The notes under the pieces are model-generated. The model made no database searches, had not been told where the DNA came from, and saw nothing but the letters and a program-made list of their open reading frames with translations. A stretch of DNA of 64,000 nt from Seiridium cupressi (taxonomy: Eukaryota > Ascomycota > Sordariomycetes > Amphisphaeriales > Sporocadaceae). The position numbers and the translations under genes were made by a program. This document shows, piece after piece, positions 23,185 to 34,481 of the stretch (its first letter is position 1; each line of letters opens with the position of its first letter). The DNA lies in contig JARVKI010000112.1 of assembly GCA_036674765.1 (NCBI GenBank), positions 1 to 64,000 on the forward strand, read 5' to 3'.

Positions 23185-24264
23185 TCACCTCTTCACGGCA
23201 GGCACAGGCGCAGCGCCTGACTTGGCGAAAGCCTTCTGCCTCTCTGCGTAGTCCTTGATAACCAGCGCGCAAGTGGTGTCGGCACACAGCCTCTTCCGCC
23301 TTGCAACTGGCAGTTTCGTAGCGAATTCCAGGCCACTAGCCCGTTCTACTGCCTCGACGGGGACCTCAAAATCTGTGATCGGCTTCTCGTTCGGGATCGG
23401 AGCGTTGGGGAGCACGAACGCTCCGATGGCCACGGGACCCGAGGTTGAGTCGGGTGCCGACTCGGCAAAGATGACCTTGTAAAAGTGTGTGGGAACTGCG
23501 ACGTTTGGCGGGTTGCCGATCACCTCGTACCGGACGTACCACTTGTTATCGACGGGGTCCTTCTTGGGAAGGTATAGGGGCCCGGTGACGATGCGCACGG
23601 ATGGGTATCGCACCGTGAGCCGGCGGCAGAAGTCCTCAAAGTGCGCCCAATAGTCCCGGTTGAAGCCCTCTCCCACCTGCGGGCACATGTTGGTCAAGTA
23701 GAAGGTGTCGTTCATGGCGGCCTGCGACCACTTGCAATCCGCGGCGGGCACTTGGTGGCCTCGATCGTAGCCGGACCGGTAATAGTCCTTCAGCTTGGCG
23801 CGGAACTTGTCTGGCACCGAGTCATCTTCGACGAAGACGGAGTGTTTCCGGTCGCCGTCGCGCTGTGCGAGAGAAGCAGGCGTGATGTGCTCCACGACCC
23901 AGTGGGGGTTGCGCAAACGTCGATCGTAGGACGATACAAGCGCCGAACGTGTCGCAATATCGGAGACAGGACCGGGAAAACCGTACTCGAAGACGCCGGA
24001 AGGGTCGACTGGAGCACTCAGCAGTGCTGCCGGCGCAGATGTCGAGAGGCCAGTTTGGCCTGGCGCTCCAAAGACCTGCTTGCCGGGGATAGGTATAGGG
24101 GCCGATGCGGCGGGTGTGGTAGATATAGTTGTAGTAGTTGTGGAAATTGCCTTTGTGTCGAGCTTGCGCTCAGAGCCAGAGCGTAGGCCGTACATGCTTG
24201 CAGTAATGGCAGCGCCGGCTCCTGCGCTGGCGGCTGCGATGATTGCGATGGTTGTCTTTGACAT
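23185..24264 (-). CDS. NUC1: Mitochondrial DNA/RNA non-specific endonuclease (endonuclease G)
   Basis: Single exon of 359 residues. It belongs to the beta-beta-alpha-metal endonuclease family, which degrades DNA and RNA in mitochondria and acts in mitochondrial DNA turnover and cell death. The active-site motif DRGHQ is present with His at about residue 170, followed by the conserved TFYLTNMCPQ segment and the metal-binding Asn region (EGFNRDYW). The N-terminus has a hydrophobic Ala/Ile/Gly segment (residues 5-25), then Thr/Ser/Pro/Ala-rich sequence to about residue 85. This fits the membrane anchor and inner-membrane targeting seen in yeast Nuc1 and human EndoG. The length is slightly above yeast Nuc1 because of the longer N-terminal linker. 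Divergent from the ZRT3-like gene. Confidence 0.93.
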   Translation of the reverse strand: MSKTTIAIIAAASAGAGAAITASMYGLRSGSERKLDTKAISTTTTTISTTPAASAPIPIPGKQVFGAPGQTGLSTSAPAALLSAPVDPSGVFEYGFPGPVSDIATRSALVSSYDRRLRNPHWVVEHITPASLAQRDGDRKHSVFVEDDSVPDKFRAKLKDYYRSGYDRGHQVPAADCKWSQAAMNDTFYLTNMCPQVGEGFNRDYWAHFEDFCRRLTVRYPSVRIVTGPLYLPKKDPVDNKWYVRYEVIGNPPNVAVPTHFYKVIFAESAPDSTSGPVAIGAFVLPNAPIPNEKPITDFEVPVEAVERASGLEFATKLPVARRKRLCADTTCALVIKDYAERQKAFAKSGAAPVPAVKR

Positions 24265-26125
24265 CTTGAATAGACCTCGCCAACTCCCTCTGGGAGCTGC
24301 CTTGGGAAATGGGTTTTATACGACTCGGAGAATGGAAATGTTTCGGTGGAAAAGAAGTGACTGGCAGTCAGGCGTGTGGTATTTGAGCAGCACAGGTGCA
24401 CGCGGTGGTCGCAGGGCGCTCGTGGTGATGAGGGTGGTGTACCTGTTGATCGATTGTCTCAGTAAAGAGATCTGGGAAATTTTTGGGGATACATTCAGCC
24501 TCGAGACAGGGCTGAGTGGGATGAGTTCCAGTCCGGCAGGTGCTGCAAGGTACGCTATGGATCGGGCTGTAACAGGGCACGGGTGGGATTCTTTTTACGA
24601 GTCGTTAAGGCGCCGGGCCAGCAGACAGCAGCGCCAGAGCCGCAAGACCATTTGGACCAGTCAGTTCTCATCATCTGAACAGACCCGTTGATCAGTTTAT
24701 TTCGAGGTCAACTCAACGGCTTATATATTATGACCTCATTACTGGAATACCAGCTTCGCATAGTTAATGACCTTGTTCATGGTCTCGTTTACAAATTTCT
24801 AGCACCATCTGTGTTTCCAAGGTTAACTGTCAGTGTGACTGATTCATCCTCATGTCCGTCATTCTCACGCGGCTTCAGCTTGTCTGTAGGGCCCAGGGAA
24901 AAGATGGAGTGCACCCTTGATATACATTCACTGATGCTTGTTGGCAAGCGAACTATATCATGGATTACGGGTTGATAGAGCGATTCACAATAGCTGCTAA
25001 CAAGAGTTGAACGAAGCTTCATCTATACGCAGCTGCTCCAGGATGAAATACCGGCAGACGGGGGAGCCAACCCCCAATACATTGTAGTTTTAAGCACTCA
25101 GCGCACCACGGCACCGATGAGGATTGGCTGTCAGGGTGCTGACCAAAAGAGAGCCCCTCATTTGTGCATGATTCAAGATCCTAGTCCGCTGAAGATGCGG
25201 GTAAATAACTGGAGCCTCTCTAGCAATGACTGAAGGGACGACGGGCAGCGGCAGGTAAATACAAATTGGTGGCAGTGGCTCTTTGCAGACTGTGAGTCAG
25301 TTTTCGTGTGACAAGACCTGGTGATGCGGGTGATGGGGCCGAGAGAACACCAGTGAGTTGGGGAGCATTCAACTTTAATCCTTTGATCCGTCCGCGTGCA
25401 GCCACCAAGGTCCTTGGGGACACCCTCCTGGGCATTGTCCTGCTGCGGCCCCTCGAGGCTGCTGAGAGCCGTTGTCTTGTCCTGTAACGCAGACGGACCA
25501 GATGGATCCACCAGATCTCACTAGCCCGCCGCGGGTATGCACCTTTTGTCATCTTTTCTTTGGTGTACCTTGGATTTCCATCTTCGTTCCTGCATTGTTC
25601 AGAATGTGATACGGCAGCCGGGCAAGCAACTACTATACTGGTTTCGCCAATATCGCGAAATTCAGTGCTCAGGCCGCTGCGTCAAGCCTTCTTGTTTTCT
25701 CCAAATGAAAGCGTGTGCAGAAAAAGCCCTGCAGTTCTTCTCTGGACAGCCGTTTCCTTGACTCCATAACCCGTAGTTTGGCTGTGATAGGGTGGCCCAG
25801 CAGGGTGGTCCATCAAGGTCCTCAGCTAAGCTGTAACGGACTTACCGGCCACTCTTGGCACCTATGCCATCATAGCTACAGCGGGAACAAGTCACCGCCT
25901 GCCATAAAAAACAACATATTGCCAGTGCTCTTCGCCTTGCCTCTTGCTACCACACATTTACCTATACCACCTCAACCTCTACACTTATCTACGACCCTTG
26001 ATACCCGTCCTGCTGGTATCCAATGATACGGTGACCAGTTCATAGCGCACGCAGTAGGAGGTGATATCACTGCAACTACGTACATTGACGAGGCTTCGCG
26101 GATTCCTTGGCCGCACCCATTCATC
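24265..26125. other. Divergent intergenic region between NUC1 and ZRT3-like gene
   Basis: About 1.9 kb containing both promoters. Short frames on each strand show no domain and no credible splice chain. No tRNA or repeat recognised. Confidence 0.45.
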
Positions 26126-27810
26126 ATGGACGCCACAGAGATGAGCAACGACACGAGGGGTTGGATCATGGCCCTCGTGAGCGGTGTTGGTGAGTCGCTC
26201 CAAAACAAATAACGTGTGCGACGCTTCCCGTGCCGTACTGACTCGCGGTAGCCTGTGTTCTGGGAGCCAGTGTTATCTGTGTCGACTCTCTGGTCCGGCT
26301 CATACCGGGCAAGAAGGACTTCCGTATCCAGGACAGCGATGCGTTCCTGGCTTCGTCCTTGAGTTTGAGCTTTGGCGTTATGGTAAGAACTGGTCAGTTG
26401 ATCTGAGGCACGGGATCTTGTACTCACAATCACGTGCAGATATTCATGTCCTTGTATAGCATGCTGCCTGAGGCCAAAAGCTATCTTAGGAAAGGAGGTT
26501 TTGGAGAGCAGTCGGCTGGTTTCCTGTTGATGGGCTGCTTTGTCGGCGGATTCATGGGGATTCAGATCATATCGCGAATATGCCACCGCTTCCTCCCTTC
26601 TCATGTAGTCGATTGCGACCACACTCACAAGGAGCAGACCGAGGACGAACATAGCCACAACCACGCCAATGGCGAGAACCATCGAGAACACTCGCAGGCC
26701 CAGAGCTATGACAAGCATTTGTCCTGCGACCGTCCGAATGCGAGTCTATCGGAGCACAGCACTGGAGCAAATGGGCACGCTACCGAATCTACACCGTTGT
26801 TGTCGAACCAAGTCGGTCTTGGAAACGGCGGCGAGCTTTCAAGACCAAGCATCGGAGGAAATGGCAGCATGCCCGAATCGCTTGGCTCTCGCCCTGGTCT
26901 TGGCCGCGATGCTACTGCCTTGAGGCGACCCTCGATGGTCCAACTGATTACGAAAAGAGTCACTTCTTTTGCTGCGGATTCCAAAGCTAACTGCGATGCT
27001 AACGGGCCATGCCACGGTTTTTCGGATCCTTGCGGCCAAGAGTGCTTCAGAGCCCTCAGCAGCCGGTCTTCCACGCACCTTTCGAGACCGCCAACGTTTA
27101 TGCGTACAACAACCGGGAGTGCCCTTCATGCTAACATGGAACCAGTGGGTGAGGACCAAGACGAGGAGATTGCACCCCACCAGTTACGGGCTCCTCAGCG
27201 ACGGACGAGTCGAGCACGGTCGCACGATGCTGCCCGTGGCCGGAGCCGTAGTCATGTGGCGCCGGATGATTCTGCATCGGAAACGTCTATAGACCTGGAA
27301 TCTCAGCATCATCATCATGTTCCGGAAAACGCTTTCTTATCTATTGGTCTTCAGACGTCAATCGCCATTGCTCTTCACAAGTTTCCGGAAGGGTTTATCA
27401 CATACGCGACGAACCATGCCAACCCATCTTTGGGCTTCAATGTATTTCTTGCATTGTTCGTCCACAACATCTCTGAGGGCTTTGCTATGGCCCTCCCTCT
27501 ATACATGGCTCTCAATAGCCGTCTTAAGGCCATGGTCTGGTCTTTCGTTCTGGGCGGTCTGAGTCAACCTCTTGGCGCTGGTATCGCAGTGCTGTGGTTT
27601 AAGATTGCCAAGCACACTCATATGACGCCGGACAACGTTGCATACGGTTGTCTGTTCGCAGTGACCGCTGGTATCATGGCGAGTGTTGCACTCCAGCTCT
27701 TTGTGGAGAGTTTAAGTTTGAATCATAACCGCAACTTGAGCATTGTATTTGCATTTTTGGGCATGGCATTACTGGGACTCAGCAGCGCGTTCACCTCGCA
27801 CGCGCACTGA
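26126..27810 (+). CDS. ZRT3: ZIP family zinc transporter, Zrt3-like
   Basis: Three exons (26126-26189, 26252-26382, 26440-27810) encode 521 residues; introns of 62 and 57 bp have GTGAGT and GTAAGA donors. The family moves Zn2+ into the cytosol, and Zrt3 releases zinc from the vacuole. The ZIP metal-site motifs are present: LHKFPEGF in the fourth span and VHNISEGFAMALPL in the fifth. Three spans precede a very long cytosolic loop of about 230 residues. That loop begins with a His-rich cluster (CDHTHKEQTEDEHSHNHANG) and contains a cysteine cluster (CDANGPCHGFSDPCGQEC), both plausible metal-binding sites. A second His run lies just before span 4 (SQHHHHVPEN). The long loop and position of the motifs favour Zrt3 over the plasma-membrane Zrt1/2 type, though the vacuolar location is inferred. 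Confidence 0.9.
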
Positions 27811-28703
27811 GAAATTTTGCATTAGATTGGACAAATGGATGGGCACCTATAGATATCGGGTCAGGGATACGGTTGCACGACGTTATGAAACCGCGGTATA
27901 GCGTCAGGCGTTACTGGTGATGATCATGGACACGGACATTCAGTAAGGCTGGAAATATTATCAACATCAGGGTTTAGCAATGGGCTTTGAGCATGCAACC
28001 GGGTTAGCTTGGTCTTGCGATTGCACAGAGTTCTGTATGAGTTAGATCCCAGCCTGCGGGCTACGATAATGCCATCAGATCAAAAATCTTGAGTCGCGTT
28101 ACCAGGCGGCAGTATCATATGCATTTTGCAGGATAAGAAAAGTGAACATTGCGCCGGCGCGAACGGCCCAGCTCCAGTCGGGCGCAGGGATGCGCGGATA
28201 ACTGCGCCTAGCTGATCTGCGATCATTGGTGCAAGTGACCACACCGAAGGAGCCCCAACCCAGCCTCAAAACGCGTGGGCAGCCGTCTTCCGTAGCACGA
28301 GCATTGAGAAGGATCTTGTGGCAGGAACATGCGTTTACGTGTCAATGTCGGACGACGAGGTTGACTTAAGCCTTCCAACTCCCGTAGCATAGTAAGCACC
28401 GCCACTGTCCAACCCTAGTCAGCCATTTTTCGGACCCAACTTACGAATATTACTGCACAGCCCATTCAGCCATGACCATTGAAGTGATCTCTTGAACTGC
28501 TTTAAATCTCTTTTTACTGTTGTGAATCCTAAAGGGATGTTCGCCATATTCTACCCACGATAAATACAAACCCTGTTGGCGCGCATTTTCTAGGCTTTCA
28601 GACTGGCATTGGGATTGGACTCGGAAAAGCAGCTGTTACACGTGTCCGATTGAAATACTGTAGTGGTGTAAAACTTTCAGCATCATAGGAAAGTGAGACA
28701 GGC
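27811..28703. other. Intergenic region
   Basis: Holds the 3' region of the ZRT3-like gene and the promoter of the cysteine-tail gene. No gene recognised. Confidence 0.5.
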
Positions 28704-29198
28704 ATGGAGCCTATAAGAACACCACATATCACAATGCCGCGGGCGCCGGCTCCGGCGATGGTGTACGGACGAGAATTTGCGGGAGTCAAAGTCGAGCAGC
28801 CGGTGAGTAGCAGCGCACCCTTATCTCACCATGTGCGAAGGGTTTTTCGAGAAGGGTTTCTACCATGGGAAATCTCTCCCCCTCGTACCAGAGAAAAAAA
28901 GAAAAAAAAAAGGACGCTGATCGATTTTGTCTGTGTAGAGGCCGACGGAACCAATGATGATGCAGCAACCAGGCGATGAGCTGGGACTTCGCGGCGGTGG
29001 GGCAGGCGTAAGTCAAATCCCCTGGCTATGAATCTCTCTTGCGCTTGAATGTATGGGCCAAAAGCGATGATCGGCAGAGCGAGAAGCCACGAGGAGATTT
29101 TGCTGACGACTTTCTACTTGTAGGCTGTCTGTTGTGGTATTTGCACGGGTGTCTGCTGTGCCGAGTTGTGCGATTGCTGTTGCTGTTGCTGCTGCTAA
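28704..29198 (+). CDS. Small protein with poly-cysteine C-terminus, CYSTM-like
   Basis: Three exons (28704-28802, 28939-29007, 29124-29198) encode 80 residues. The introns, 136 and 116 bp, have GTGAGT and GTAAGT donors and TAG acceptors, with a GCTGAC branch site in the second. All junctions are in phase 0. The alternative acceptor 2 bases downstream of the first leads to an early stop. The N-terminal half is Pro/Met/Gln-rich (for example EPMMMQQPGDELGLRGGG). The last exon is almost entirely cysteine and small residues: AVCCGICTGVCCAEL, then CDCCCCCCC and stop. This layout, a flexible Pro/Gln/Gly-rich head with a terminal Cys-rich segment, resembles the CYSTM family of tail-anchored, often palmitoylated stress proteins. 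The family assignment is by layout, not alignment. Each exon is too short to stand out as an open frame on its own. Confidence 0.72.
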
Positions 29199-30669
29199 GG
29201 AGAGACACGGGAAAGTGTATGATTTGGTGATCGATTTGCCCAGAATTCGGGCTTCGACTGCCTCCAAAGGATCTGGGCATCTTCGGAAATGATCTCAATC
29301 TGTCATCATCGACTAGAATGACTGGTTATGTTGATCTTGAGTCGTGGGTTGGAGTGAACCATCGAACAACGCGGGTTCGGAGTCCAACAGGAACTGCTGG
29401 ATAATTCTCATGGGCATATCCTTTGTCGTTTTGATTACTGCATGCTGCATTACACTGGCGTTATATTATGTCTAAGTGAGTGGCGTTGCTGGTCCTTTAA
29501 ATGGACCTGTTATACTGGGTATAGACGTCATGTTTGGCATAGCGATTTTGAGTATAAATTTACTTTATTACTTTCAACTGGCTTGAATATTCGTTCCGAT
29601 AATTCGAGCGTATTCTGAGTTCAGCTCGACCTGACCTAACCCATTCGGAGAATGTGTGCTACATTCCGAGTCACGGCACTACTGTGCTGCCAGCTCCAAT
29701 TAGATAATCGATCGAGTAAAGAGAAAAAAAAAAAATTTGGGCGACTATCCCTCCATAGTAGAGAGATCAAAACTATGGTCCCCGTGAAACTTGATCTAGA
29801 TAAGTGACGTACCATCTCCAGGACTTAACTCTTCGTCTTAGGTATTCTATCTTCAGTATTGTATCAGTCACTATATAAGAGACGGCCAAAGAAACAGAAT
29901 CAACTCCCCGCAAAAATAAAAATAAACAAAAACATAGAGAGCCAGTCAACGGCATTCATGAGGTCTATGGAACATGGGCGCGGCTCCTTCCAATCCTGGC
30001 ACCATCGACATCAGATCCCGATTGCATCACTGCGCAGCCACCCAATCCAATTCGATATGACGTGCAAGAAATACCACCAACCATAGCTCTTACCCTCCAC
30101 TATTTTAAGCATATAATCCCCAGAGCCTAATGCTATCAAACAACGGCACTTTGAAACGTCCAACTCCTGTTCTCTTGGCATTCCCGACCCCTGTCCCGGG
30201 CCGAGCTGTAGGGCCCTTGTTTGACACTGCGATCAAACAGGGGTACGGACCATTTCTGAACATGCACGCAAAAGCTTATGTGAACGTGATATGGACACTT
30301 GAGATGAAAGTCTCGGACGATTTGTGGGCCAAAATGTGGTGCAATGGGTATCATAATCTCAGGTATTCATATTTCTGTTCGTTTACCCAAGCTTGAGCCA
30401 AGGGCTATCAGGTTCTCTTCCACCCAATACACGATGATTATGGTTATGAAAGTAAGCCTCCCAGAAAGAGAATGAGAAAATATGGCACGAACGGATCTAC
30501 CGTTTTTTGCAGATCTGCCAGGATCTCCCATAACGCCTGCCCATAGGTCATCTATAAAACGCCGTCGACCTGCTGTCCCAGTTCTTCCTGGACCGGGGAA
30601 GTGATGATTTGATTTTCCGCTTTTATTATATCCGTAGAATCAAGACAAAGGCGTTATCTATCAACGACT
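29199..30669. other. Convergent intergenic region
   Basis: Lies between the 3' ends of the cysteine-tail gene (+) and the Ala-rich secreted protein gene (-). It includes several A-rich runs (for example near 29724). A short 88-codon frame at 30130-30396 has no supporting feature. Confidence 0.45.
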
Positions 30670-31933
30670 TCAAGCCGCAGCTGGCGGAGGAACGATTGTA
30701 AAAAAGCCTTGCGGAGCGGAGGCGGCAGGGGCAGCAGCAGGAACAGCAGCCGCAGTAGTGGCAGCTGGAGCGGCTTCAGCCGGAGCAGCTTCAGCGGGTG
30801 CAGCTTCGGGTGCAGCAGTAGCAGCGGGGGCAGCAGCTTGTGAGGCAGCGGCCGCCGACGCAGCCGCTGCTGCTGCTGCTGCTGCTGATGCTTGAGCAGC
30901 AGCATCTCCATTATTACCATCCTTGTTGCCGTTGCCGTTGCCGTTGCCGTTATTGTTATTGTTACCACCGTCGTTGATGACAGTAACTTCGTTGATGATG
31001 ACCGCACCGGCTTGGGCGGCAGCCAACTGCTCGAAGGATCCGAAGATCTGCGCAGCCTGGAGCTGGAAGAAGGCCGACGACTGAGCGCAATCGCTAAGGA
31101 AGGCGCCGGCATCCTCGACAAAGAGGTTGTTTTGGTTTGGCAGAATAATGGCGGCCGGATCAGCGAAAATCTGGTCGACCTTGGGTGCCTGGGCGCCGGC
31201 AGGCAGGATGAGGCTCTGGTTCAGCTGACCAAAGGGTGCATTGGGATCGAACGCTGAAATTTGGGGTGCCGCAGTAGGTGAGGATATGGCGCTGGCACCG
31301 TTCACGACAATTGGTTGTGAGGCAGCAGCAATTGTCATGGTTGCTGCTTCGGAGACCATGACCACCATTTCAGACTCTGGCTTACCATTGTCGGCCAAGA
31401 GCTGCTTGATCAGATACCGGTTGGATGCATCAGCTGACCGTTGGTCCACTAGTGTCTGTACTGTGACTATGACTGTGTTCTGCACAAGAGATTAGCATCA
31501 CCCCAAATCAAAGGCAGGGAGAGTAATGTGACATACGACTTGGCTGAAGCGGGCTTTGAAATGGTTGACGCGGATGTTGTTCTTGATCTCCTCGAGCTGG
31601 ACCACTAGCTCAACCTCTGCTTGTACGAGAGCGGCGAACTCTTGCTCAATGATCTGCTGCTGTGCAGCCAACTGGCCAAGGTTCTCCTGGACGACGATGA
31701 TATTCGTCTCTTGGACCTCTTGGATGATGGCCAAGGGGCTTCGCTTCTGAGCCCTGGACTTCCACTTCAAGCCCCGCTCAGCAGGCTGTTGCAACTCTCG
31801 CTCGACCGCTGGTGCTATACGGGTTGTTAGTCGACATTGCTTACTCCGTATATGGCCAAGGCTCGTATATCTCACCTGAGGCAACGAGCGATGAGAAGCC
31901 CAAGAGGGCAGCACAGGACTGTCTCAACTGCAT
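30670..31933 (-). CDS. Secreted Ala/Asn/Gly-rich low-complexity protein
   Basis: Three exons: 31933-31876, 31814-31537 and 31479-30670, giving 381 residues. Introns of 61 and 57 bp have GTGAGA and GTATGT donors and CTAAC/CTAAT branch sites. The first exon encodes a signal peptide (MQLRQSCAALLGFSSLVASA). A dibasic site (SRAQKR before SPLA) near residue 45 would suit Kex2 cleavage. The next ~70 residues form a Gln/Glu/Val-rich amphipathic, probably coiled, region. A mixed-composition part follows, then an N/G repeat (NNNNNGNGNGNGN) and a ~100-residue Ala/Pro tail with EAAPAEAAPAEAAP repeats. There is no hydrophobic C-terminus, so a GPI anchor is unlikely. No domain was recognised. Secretion is inferred; a cell-wall or matrix role is only a guess from composition. 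Confidence 0.85.
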
Positions 31934-34481
31934 GGTGGTGTCTAAAAGCACTCTTCAAGAGGCGGAAAGAAGAAATAAAGCCTATCAAAGGATCGAAATA
32001 GTAAAAATGTTTATTACAGTAAAGAACGATGCTGCCTCTGGGGCGCTTCTGAGAAGGGAAGAAAAGACGATGCGGAAGAGACAGAAGAGAGTCGATCATT
32101 CAATGAACATTAAGAAGATCCTCACCATGCGAAGGGACTCTTTGGATATATACTCGCCTGAAGATCGTCACCGGCGATGTCTTGATCTCGCCGGATGATG
32201 TGCCATCCGCTTGATGTCCAAATCTTGGCATGGCGGCTCTTCAGTTCCCAGAAGGGATTTGACAGGGCTGTCTCCACGCTCTATTAAGCTGCAGAAGAAG
32301 GTTCTGTGGCAGTCTGCCCGTGCAAAGGCGGCCCCTGAGGCCCCCTGATCGGAGAAGACTAGGCGTGGAATTCTCGAATCACCATGAAGTGTCTAGGTAG
32401 CAGTGACGAACATTTCTGGTGTAGAGTCAGGGTATCCGATTGTAGTCTCTACTTGAGGCTCTGCGCGCGCTTGTGAAAGATGGGTCTGGCATTGCAGACT
32501 ATGGGGTTGACAAGCGTCGAAAATGCATTTTGCGACGAGTCGTCTCATGACCATTTTGGATGGCAGTCCTGACAGGAGCGTCCGTGCCAGGTGAGCTTTG
32601 CCCATAAGGGTAGTGGCAAGGGTATAGTCTACCAATAGTAGAGCACCTGTACCCCTGTAGCGACCTTCAAAAGAGTGAGGGCCTGGAATGACATGAGACC
32701 CACGCGAAACAGGCTCCGTCCTCAAAAACTCACAGACATCATGCACCTATCTGATAACATGAGCCAAAATCCGTGGTTCTCGAACGACCAAGCAGGCTTG
32801 ATTCCGCAAGTGGTGTGGTGGAGCGAATTTCTGCAGGCTCTGATCATGAGGTTCGTGGTCTGATAAAATCCACCAAAACACCCGGTGACAACGGGCGAGC
32901 AATTGCCATATAGTCATTATATAGTCTCATAGATTCAACAAGTGGCAATGAGTCCCGAATATCAACCCGGGTGTCCGGCACGAGTCCCATGGAGTGTCTA
33001 CAAGGTTGTCCGCATCTCGAGACCTCAAACCGCACATGGCTTGGCATGCGCAGACAAACCGCAATAACTCTATTTGCTGGGGCACGGGAAACAGGACGGA
33101 ATCAGTCATGTCAAACAACCTTCCCTTGCTAGCTGGCCAGATTACACAAAATAAACGGCGCACTTACCAAGGAAGAACATGGGCTTCATACTTCCGGTCC
33201 AGGTTGTTTTCCAAATATCGAAACAAGAGAGGCTGTGTAAGTATCACAAGATCTCGAACCTGATCGTCGGCGATCTCCAGAGATGATGCCGGCTTGGTGG
33301 TCGAGACGTACATCGCTCGCTTAATGGGCTTGATAGGCTCGACAGACCAGTCCCATGTGAGACCGTATAACATGGTAGACTCAGGCGCACCGCCTCGTGT
33401 TTGCGTTCATTCCATGATTCCTCAGCCATGGATGTGTCACGGTCCTTTGCAACACGTCAACACATCAGATTGTACGAGCACCTCATCTTTTCAGATGGCC
33501 GGAAAGGTTCGGACCTGGAGTGGAGGGAGTCATTTTTCGTCAGGATGCCCGATTTCATCCGGTGCTGAGCCATTACAGCCAACCATAGCCAGGCTACATC
33601 TTGATGGACTCCCTTGGCTGCCTGCAACATCAGATTCTGGAGCTCGTAAGCGTTGTTAACCAGCGCAGAAAGTGTCTAGATTAGTTCCCTGAGGCCTTGG
33701 TAGTAAGTCGTAGTCGTCACAATGCATTCCAAAGTACAAAGTCAAATCTGGCAATGGGAATAGAAAACCTCCGGGCACAACCTGCCAGCGAGTTAAATGT
33801 ATTACCCAATATCTGGAGTGCAGGCGCCGCTTCATCATACCACTGTAGCACGCTTCGTGGCCACGGCCGGTTCTAGATCTTCTCCACACCCACACTGTCG
33901 TCCAACGCTGCTGTGCTGTGGTACGTGCCAGAGGCGGGCGGGCAGCTCAACCGGCAATTTGAGAATTTCTAGTACTGATCAATGGTTGGGCAGATCTCTT
34001 TCCTGCATCAGCAGTGCACAACTTGTTTTTACTCGTCCTGGGTAGCGCTCAATTATTCGCAGCCCACGACAGAGGCTTGTGTTTGCTGCTCGGCAGCATT
34101 AGGCCAATGACGTCCTTGTGCATCGCCCTGATCTCGGGGTTGTCGGAGCCCCCGCGTTCGCTGCCCCATACTACTGGGCAGGACAGTGATGGAGGGTGGG
34201 GATGACGATACCCTAGATGCACGGATGGCCACCTCGGCGCAATGTCCGTGAGACATACCGAACTCTATTTGAACCGAGAAGGATTGCTCTGGTTCGGGGA
34301 TGTCCTTATCAGAGTCTAGATCTTCATCGGTCTTCCAACACATTCAATTATATTATCAACAACCAAAGCCACCCCCAAAATTCACTGTCTTCGCTACCAA
34401 TCCAGCAACCAGTTGAATCAGAGGACGGCCTGCTATTCGGCCCCTGATCCCAGGACTTGAGAGAGCCAAACAAAAGTCACC
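31934..34481. other. Intergenic region with unresolved exon-like fragments (minus strand)
   Basis: Several minus-strand stretches between about 33.9 and 32.4 kb look like protein: a segment beginning VNNAYELQNLMLQAAKG near 33.6 kb, one with LYGLTWDWSVEPIKP near 33.35 kb ending at a good GTAAGTG donor near 33.17 kb, one with FEVSRCGQPCRHSMGL near 33.0 kb, and one with HVIPGPHSFEGRYRG near 32.67 kb. I could not join them into one model that closes in frame, and no family was recognised. They could be an unannotated multi-exon gene or a decayed one. Confidence 0.3.

Noticed and set aside
23641..24186. 181-codon plus-strand open frame
   Set aside because: Antisense to NUC1, which has clear active-site motifs on the other strand.
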